Below are positions 57,163 through 64,000 of a stretch of DNA of 64,000 nt, in pieces (positions within the stretch are counted from its first letter, which is position 1; the number at the start of each line of letters is the position of its first letter). Both the position numbers and the translations under genes were made by a program. Origin of the DNA: Cephalotus follicularis. Taxonomy: Eukaryota > Streptophyta > Magnoliopsida > Oxalidales > Cephalotaceae. The stretch is from contig BDDD01000879.1 of NCBI GenBank assembly GCA_001972305.1, forward strand, positions 26,494 through 90,493, in the 5' to 3' direction. The notes below the pieces were generated by a model that searched no databases, was not told where the DNA came from, and worked only from the letters and a program-made list of their open reading frames with translations.

Positions 57163-57905
57163 TGATAAGCATAAAAATGTGTTATTTTTAATGATTTATT
57201 TATGATATTTTTATGCTTGGAATAGACTACTGTGGTTGTGTTTATTTGATTTTCAGGTATTATGTTTATTATCACAGAATAAGAGAAAATGGAGGATAAA
57301 CGTCACTTTTCAAGTTAAAGTGGCTTGATGTCAAAAATCGGTTAAAGAGTGCACTCACTTCAGCAAGAGAATTCAAAAATTAAGGCTCAAAAGATAGTGA
57401 ATATTGAACTCATTTTGTTTATAAAATTATTTGGAGTAATTTTAGTTCTTTGGCCGGTTCATTCTGAAGTTCCGACGAACAGATATTATAAGAAAATAAA
57501 TGTTGAAACATGTGGAGCCCATTGATGACATCACCATGATTTCACTCTCCGTGTATGCTATTCTTTCACGCCGCATCACGTCTTCAATCATGCAATCAGC
57601 CCATGCAAACAATGCAACACGCTCAGCCCATACACGCATCAGCACGCAAATACACTCTATGTTTTAAACTATGCCTTAGGTCTTTTAGTCGGCCACATAT
57701 ATATATATTGCATAAAGCGGCAGAACGAAAAAGGCAGTAGGAGAGACGCGAAAGAAGGCAGTAGGAGAGACGCGAGAGAAGGCAGTAGAAGGGAGCAGAC
57801 AGTGAAATGAAGCGAGACACGAGAGGAGCAACTGTTTTTAATGGCGAATTCATTGAAGAAGATTATTGTTGCTATCGTCATCATGCTCGGTTAAATATTT
57901 TAATC

Positions 57906-58789
57906 CCTAGATGTAGATGAACCCATGTTATATATATATATATATATATATTTCAGTTCTGGTTTTCAATTTATAATTGCATGTTTGTGAGACACTTTTT
58001 CTTGTTAATGTATTGGAACATTGATGAGTAGCCTATTTTATTCGATTAAGTAAGACTTAGGGGTGTTCTACATCTAGTTTCTTAAAGCCAATTGGCTTGA
58101 GAGTAACTGGTCCAAAACTTGCTACATGTGTCCTATAGAAAGCTTAAGAGACTAAGACATTGCACAAATTTAAGTTGGTACAATTTTTATTGATCTCATG
58201 TGCACATTGTTGTAAAATCTAAAGCTACTTAGTAATTTGGGTGTCTGGTGTATGCTTCATCTATGTCATTAAAACCAACGGTAGTGGAGGAATGAGTTCA
58301 ATAAAAGAAAAAGAAAATAAAAAGAAAGAAAAGATGTGTGAGTGCTAAAATTCTTTGTCTGACTTCGAATTAGGATTTTATGTTACTGAGAATGCATATC
58401 TTGATTGGTAAATAGTATGGAATAACAGAAAATTTGGTAAAGGTCCTTAATTGAGATGTGTTTTGATTCTAGAACTTGGAGCGAGAAAATAAAATACAAG
58501 TATGAAAGTGTCTATGAATTTTTAAGTTGAGATACATTTTACCTGCTAGCAAAGTTATAATGAACTGAATTTTGTGTGTTTATTCGCTGAAAACACTCAC
58601 GAGACAAAACTCGTCCACTAGGTCCACATAGGGGTTTAAACGCTTGTTATATATGCTGAATGCAATCGTGATTCCTACGAAAGTGAGTTATGGTTTTTGT
58701 TTATGTTTTCTGTTTTTATTCTTGTTTTTTTGTTTTAGTTTTCCATTTTGTTTGCTTAAGGACAAGTAAAGTTTATGTATGGGGTTATT
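57906..58789. other. Non-coding core of the 57-60 kb element
   Basis: It starts with a (TA)n microsatellite (about 57928-57952), followed by AT-rich sequence with no open frame of note. It includes a lysine-codon-like aaagaaaaagaaaataaaaag run near 58310. The last 110 bp resemble the internal tail at 43377-43500. Confidence 0.6.
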
Positions 58790-60408
58790 TGTTTAGCATA
58801 AAAATGTGTCATTTTTAATAATCTATTTGTTATATTTTTATGCTTGGAACAGACTACTTTGGTTGTTCTTATTTGATTTTCGGGTACAAGTTCAAATTCA
58901 TCAAAGTGCATGAATACAAGTCTAAATTGAAAAAATTGAAGACAAAAGCCTGAAATCTACAGATTGTGCAAATAATAGAGCAATGCGTTGACATTTTCAT
59001 TATAAGCGTCGATGCCTATCTCTTAAGCATTGGCGGTTTCAAAGAGAGCGTTGACGCTTTACACTTTAGCGTGGAACAATTTTGCAGTCTCGTGTTAAAG
59101 AGTCAACACCAATCTTTTTGGTGTCAACATGTTGAAAATTTAATGTTTAGGCGTCAACGCCATTTATAGTCATCAACGCCAAGAATTGCACAATTCAGAC
59201 AGTAGCCATAATCATCAACGTATAATAAGGAAGATGTCAATGTCATGTTAAGCATCGATGCTTAACACTCAAGTCTGCTCAATAACGCGAAGTTCAAATT
59301 GACGTGTAGTGCACCATTCACATATCAAAGCATCAACGTCCCAGAGATAAACGTCGATGCTTATGACGCTCCTGACAGCAAAATTGGAAAGTTTTCAGTG
59401 TTTTCTTTGGATTGTAATAATTTTCCTTTTCTAGATTAATTAGGTTATGTTTTATTTCCGTTTTTACTCGTGATTGTAAGTATAAAAGGAGGAGAGTGGC
59501 CACAAAAACAATTGTACAAGCTAGTGACATGCTTTGCCACCCGCCGTCTTCTTCCTTTAGAACATTTAGGTTTTTAGGGTTAGAAAAACCCATTAGATTG
59601 TATTGATTCAACTCCATTAATAAAATTCTTGAACTTTGGATTTGTTCTTCAATTTTCCAACATCTCCCGCACTTTATATGTATGATTAAAACCCACATAC
59701 ATCCTGTCTGTGAAGAAGAAAGTTGTTGAATGAATGGTTTTTAATGCAATCAATGGAGTCTACTCATACAGTTTGTCACGCCGAACACACTCCGTATAGA
59801 CATAGCGTGACACTCATACGATTTATCGCTGCTGCCACACTTCGTATAGAATAGCATGACTACTCATACGATTTGTCAACACAGTCACACTCCGTATCGA
59901 CCTAACCGCGGTTGGTTACCAAGGTTTGTTCAATCAAGTAAGTGAGTTGTTCAATATAATTTATGGTGAGTTTCAATACCCTAAAACCGATTTATTTTGC
60001 ATATTTTATTCACTGTTATTTATTGATTTGTTAGTTCATAGTTTGCATGCTTTAAATCCGTTAGTTTTCAATACAAGATATCATAACTATCAATGCCTAC
60101 CCCGTAAGGGTCGACGCTTTCAGTGTTTTGTTTAGTTCACATCGACGCTTAATGTCGATGCTTTACTGCTTTCAATTATAAAAGTCGACGCCTAGTGACA
60201 AAGCGTCGACGCTATCATCCCCTGTTTCAATAATTAGTTTATTTTGGAATGTTTAGGAGTAGCTTTTGATAATATCCCTTCAATTTTTCATACTTTGCCT
60301 AGGTTGAATGGATTATAACTAATTTAGCTTGTTTCCTAGCATTCAACCCGTTACTGCACAACCGTACACTTGCGTTATAAATTTAAAATATTCGAAATTC
60401 GTGAACAG
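58790..60408 (+). mobile_element. 3' LTR of the 57-60 kb element
   Basis: It is 1619 bp long. U3 holds a GCGTTGACGC/GCGTCGACGC array (58980-59360), followed by a strong TATA-like tataaaagga (59481-59490). Three units with actcatacgatttgtc/cactccgtat words (59758-59908) follow, then a second small array (60090-60215) with aagcgtcgacgct (60201-60213), and the conserved end block cattcaacccgttactgc. Confidence 0.7.
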
Positions 60409-60448
60409 TAGAGAAAGAGGAACTGATTACGTTTCTCAAGAATAATTG

Positions 60449-60893
60449 TAATACCCTGTTTGTCCGTACGTATTTTCGGGCTTTTTATCTGTTTCGATAA
60501 GTAGTTGTCTACTTTGTGTTGGGTTTATGAGTCGGGCTAACTGATACTAGCCTTGACTTTGGGTATGTCATTATGTGTATGTGTTTTGGTTAAGTTTATG
60601 TTATTATTTATACATATTAAATTTTTTAAATATGCTTTTAAAAAAAACCTTTTAAAATAAATTCCTTTTAATTTTTAATTTTTATTTCTTTCTCTCCCTC
60701 CCTTATCTCTCCCGTCTCCTTCTCCCTCTCATGACTCTCTTCCGCATATCTCTCCCCCTTTCCTTCTTCTCTCCCTAAAAATATCCTCTTTTTCCTTATC
60801 TAAACCGATTCTGTTTCCTTATTCCCTATCTTACCCGTTTTGCTCCCCTTTTACTATTTAAGTATGCTGATGCCATTGTTTTTCTGCCTTTCT
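60449..60893 (+). mobile_element. 5' part of a gypsy LTR related to 37528-40246
   Basis: It starts TGTAATACCCTGTTTGTCCG and follows the order of the solo LTR at 37528 for about 440 bp, including the gggctaactgatactag block and a polypyrimidine tract (about 60680-60790). It stops where the next LTR begins at 60894. Its remainder may lie beyond the window on the right. 60409-60448 between the two elements shows nothing of note. Confidence 0.7.
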
Positions 60894-63754
60894 TGTCACA
60901 CCCCGTTTTTTACATTCACGTATAATGGACCAGCATATGCGGTGATATCAGAAATAAGCAATATAATAATATTCCAGCACAATTCATAAATTTGCGGAAG
61001 CATTCGATAAGCCGGAATTATAAAAGCCGTCCGCACGCATCCCATACTACGTGCGGTAAAACAACAGTTATCCTTAAACAAAAGGAAATACATCACTACA
61101 GGGTATGAACCGTTCAATACGTTACAAAATACAGTACATCATCCATAAAAATAACAACCTTAAAATCACAATAAGAAGCTCTTCCAGCTTCAGCAGCAGT
61201 CTCCAAATGTCCTTGCTTAATCTGAAATTGTAGGGGTTAGCCGTTGTCCTCACTTGGCTAAGTAGAATGATAATGTATGATAAGGAATATATGAATGCAA
61301 TATGTATGACAGTTTATATCAAAATAACATTTGAATGGGCCAATATATAAGCAATCATGCCAAGTGGCCATAAACAATCCATATGCAAGAATACCGCACA
61401 AGGGTACAATCAATCAGTCCAGTGGTTGTCCGAAGACCAGTATTGGGCTCAAGACACCGCTAACCCCTAGCCTACGTCGAGCAACCTAGATATCATCCCA
61501 ACTCCGCTGATGATAGGAGGCAAACAGTACTACCGGCATTTAACGGGTAGCTAACAGTCAGTTCTGCATTGCAGACAGTGGGTGGATCTCTAGCCAACTC
61601 TGGCACCTAGGATCACCTCCGTAGTCAGTGATGGCTCCTATCACTCGACTAACGGCAGTAACATAGACAATCAATTTAATCAGTGCAATTCAATGTAATA
61701 TTACACATATATATAATATGCAATATAAAATTGTTTTCTTTAGAAATATTAACAATTCAGTAATCGTACATCTCATAGGAGGAAAACGATCTCAGTAACA
61801 GTAGTGGTTTCCAATTCGGAAACAAAACAGTAGGCAGTAAAATAGTAGGTGTTAAATCAGTAGTTCCTTTAACAATAAGTGTTCTTTTGAAAAGGATAGT
61901 AAATGTCAAAATTTTGGGTTCAAGTCCCATAAATGATTTTCAATCTTGAAACTATCAGTAGTAGTGGTGTTAATAGCACCAAACAGTATATATACTAACA
62001 TAAGTAGTATATGCAGCAACATTAAATCCAAAACAGTAATTCTTGTAAAAATGGTAATTTTCATTGAAAGTGATATTTAAACCATAATTTGTGTATATAT
62101 ATCACATAACTCGTTCGATCGATGCAATACCAGTAGTTATGATGTTAGATAACATCAAACAGTGTGTACTATCCAGTGGTAACATGTACAATTCAATAAC
62201 AATATCAAACAGTAACAATTCAATCAATGTATGAATTTCTTGCCCAGAACAGTCGGCTGCCATGAAGAACCAGTCGGCTGCTGGGTTGAGTAGTCGACTG
62301 CTTTGGGTGGCAGTCGACTGCCTCTGCCCAGAAAATGCAGAAATTGCAAGTCATGTGATGCCAATTCAATTCCCAATCAATTCAATACATGCAATTATGC
62401 AGAAAATAACATACATAATATGCATACTCATATCTTCCATGACATATCATTACCCCTACCTCAAATCGCTATCCCAAGATCAATTGAGCTTGATCTTTCT
62501 CTTTGAGTTCCAAGTCACTTTTGTCAATCACTCTTTCAATTTCCAGTAGAATCAATCTATGCATGTTTGTTTATGAACACATGCATCAATATCAGTAAGT
62601 TTCAATCATTCATACAGTGGTTTAATCATTAGTCCACTAAAGTCTTTAACTTTCCTTTACCATTCTATCACTTCCTTTCTTTGAACCTTATGCCAAATAT
62701 CATTAAATCTCGAATCCATTGATTTTAACTTGTTTGACAGAAGATATATACATGAAATCAGTATGTATATATATACTAATCAATTATAATCATCATCTAG
62801 TTGCATCAAGAATTACTAGAACTCTTAAGTCTCTAGTTCCATTTTAAACACTCTCCATATTCCAATTAATTTATTCAATCCATCCACTGATTTTGCAGGT
62901 TTCAACAGTAGGTATATACATACTTAGGAGTCATTAAGCATATCCTAACATTAACAACAATTATAATCCATTCTAGAGACTATATCACCAATTCCACTTG
63001 ATTTCATTATTACTTCCCATTTCAATTCTAAAGATTGTTATTCCAATCCATTAACAGAAGATATACAACATTCTTAGTCACATTTTATCAACATAACATC
63101 AAGAATTTCGGATTGAGAACTTACCAAGTCTCTAAGCCTCAAAGTCCCCCTTTTTGAGCTTTCTAACCTCTCCAATGCAAGCCTTCAACAATCCTTAGCA
63201 ATTCTCACTTCACTCTGTGTTTCTAACACTCAACAACATCATTCAACATCTGATATAAGACCTGAATTCGTCAGATTTCTACCTACTCACATGCACTCAC
63301 AATTTCTTTCTTTCTTTCCATCTCATGCCTTGTCTTTTCTTCACTTTTCTTTCATAATTTATCATTTACAGGTAGTAGGTATGCAGAGAACATGCAAAAC
63401 ATTCCCCTTTTGCATGTTCTGGCAGGTGAGGAGACATAAGTGCCATTCCCATCTGTCCCTCTTGTCCTTGCACATGCTAGGCATCTGTCCAGGAGCAGTC
63501 CAGTCGACTGGATTTAGTGGGCAGTCGACTGCCTTCATCACGTGGCAAACAGTCGGCTGTTCCCCTGTGACAGTCGGCTGTTTGGGTTAAAATTAGGGTT
63601 TCTAACCATTGGTATTTTATCAATTGTATATCTATTCACCCCAAGCATTTACCAATCATAGAAATTAGTATAATTGGACAAATAACTCAAGTAAAATGTA
63701 TATTTTATTTTAAAATTGGATCAATATACATTAATTGAAGTTACGGTTATTACA
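60894..63754 (-). mobile_element. 3' LTR of a Ty3/gypsy chromovirus
   Basis: On the minus strand it begins TGTAATAACCG at 63754, right after the polypurine tract, and ends CGGGGTGTGACA at 60894, so it is 2861 bp long. It contains CAGTCGACTG motifs at 62245-62330 and 63500-63580, and AT-rich sequence with many cagta words. The pol end lies at 63800-64000. Its orientation and both edges are clear. The five bases on the left are tttct; the matching target copy would lie beyond the window. Confidence 0.85.
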
Positions 63755-63772
63755 TTCCCCCCTCCTTCAAGA
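63755..63772 (-). other. Polypurine tract of the chromovirus
   Basis: The minus strand reads cttgaaggaggggggaat immediately upstream of the LTR start. This is the usual plus-strand primer of chromoviruses. Confidence 0.88.
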
Positions 63773-63799
63773 AAATTCGTCCTTGAATTTAGCCCTTCA

Positions 63800-64000
63800 T
63801 TACATTTCAAATAAGTGGGGAAATGTCTCCCTCATTTCGTCCTCACGCTCCCACGTAGCTTCCTCAGTTCCGTGAAAACGCCACAACACTTTGACCATAG
63901 GGATGGTCTTGTTCCTCAGAACTTTATCCATTCGATCCACAATCCTTGTCGGCCTCTCTTCATATGTCGATCTCGGACTAATGAATCCAGGGTCGTAGCT
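63800..64000 (-). CDS. Chromovirus pol, C-terminal end (integrase tail with chromodomain), partial
   Basis: An open frame of 66 codons runs from the window edge to its end at 63800-63802. It includes STYEERPTRIVDRMDKVLRN, TIPMVKVLWRFHG and TEEATWEREDEMRETFPHLF. The VKVLW … EEATWE … FPHLF pattern is the chromodomain end of Tekay/Galadriel-type gypsy integrases, which directs insertion to chromatin in the family. No break is visible in this short part, and most of the element is outside the window. It is followed at about 30 bp by the polypurine tract and the 3' LTR. Confidence 0.88.
   Translation of the reverse strand, partial: SYDPGFISPRSTYEERPTRIVDRMDKVLRNKTIPMVKVLWRFHGTEEATWEREDEMRETFPHLFEM

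Larger units (their letters stand above)
57163..60408 (+). mobile_element. Athila/Tat-like LTR element with short, non-coding core
   Basis: The left part (57163 to about 57905) starts tgataagcataaaaatg and matches the LTR at 43502-44330 in order. A spacer without coding domains (57906-58789) ends with gcttaaggacaagtaaag and tatggggtta, a polypurine-like tract. The right LTR (58790-60408) starts tgtttagcataaaaatg and ends attcgtgaaca. Left and right parts differ in their middle, so they need not be a simple pair. It is a partial, non-coding derivative of the same family as 43002-44985, older-looking by its divergence. Confidence 0.65.

Overview
The window looks like plant nuclear DNA, probably from a flowering plant with a large, repeat-rich, AT-rich genome. 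Nearly all of it can be assigned to LTR retrotransposons or their solo LTRs: Ty1/copia Sirevirus-type elements, and Ty3/gypsy elements of the Tat, Tekay-like chromovirus and Athila/Tat-like groups. I found no convincing host gene, tRNA, rRNA or CRISPR array. The elements are treated as fossils; most are broken.

Layout. Positions 1-231 are the end of a gypsy-type LTR sitting in Sirevirus SIRE-1 (+ strand, 232 to about 8590). SIRE-1 also carries a solo LTR (2142-3272, 5-bp target duplication). SIRE-1 abuts a large Tat-lineage gypsy element on the - strand (about 8591-43003). Its pol lies at 43003-42476 and 30237-27506, and it has an opposite-strand extra gene (8596-10421 and 26504-26578). Tat is split twice. 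The first insertion is a Tekay-like element (10422-26503, - strand, LTRs of about 4.6 kb), whose left LTR was itself hit by a 3956-bp solo LTR (15153-19108, target duplication cacgg). The second is Sirevirus SIRE-2 (30238-42475, + strand), whose post-pol gene was hit by a 2719-bp solo LTR (37528-40246, target duplication taaac). To the right come an Athila/Tat-like LTR derivative (43002-44985), GC-rich LTR pieces (44986-46106 and 55228-56949), Sirevirus SIRE-3 (46107-54270, - strand, the youngest-looking), a copia-type solo LTR (54272-55227), a second Athila/Tat-like element (57163-60408), and a gypsy LTR fragment (60449-60893). Last is the 3' LTR plus the end of pol of a chromovirus (60894-64000, - strand) that continues past the window.

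Most interesting signal. Short palindromic motifs with a GTCGAC core are tandemly arrayed in the LTRs of several unrelated families, usually just upstream of a TATA-like box. In all three Sireviruses a second array, with the same family-specific flanks as that element's own LTR, lies in the gap between RNase H and the post-pol gene. The same 12-17-base words also occur in gypsy LTRs. This fits a shared regulatory module that copies itself within and between families, possibly driving a separate post-pol transcript. That function is inference.

Other points are four zinc knuckles repeated in exact 87-nt register in SIRE-1, a Tekay-like element whose core lacks most of gag-pol, a run of short hairpins between the convergent Tat genes, and LTR tandem arrays with built-in hairpins.
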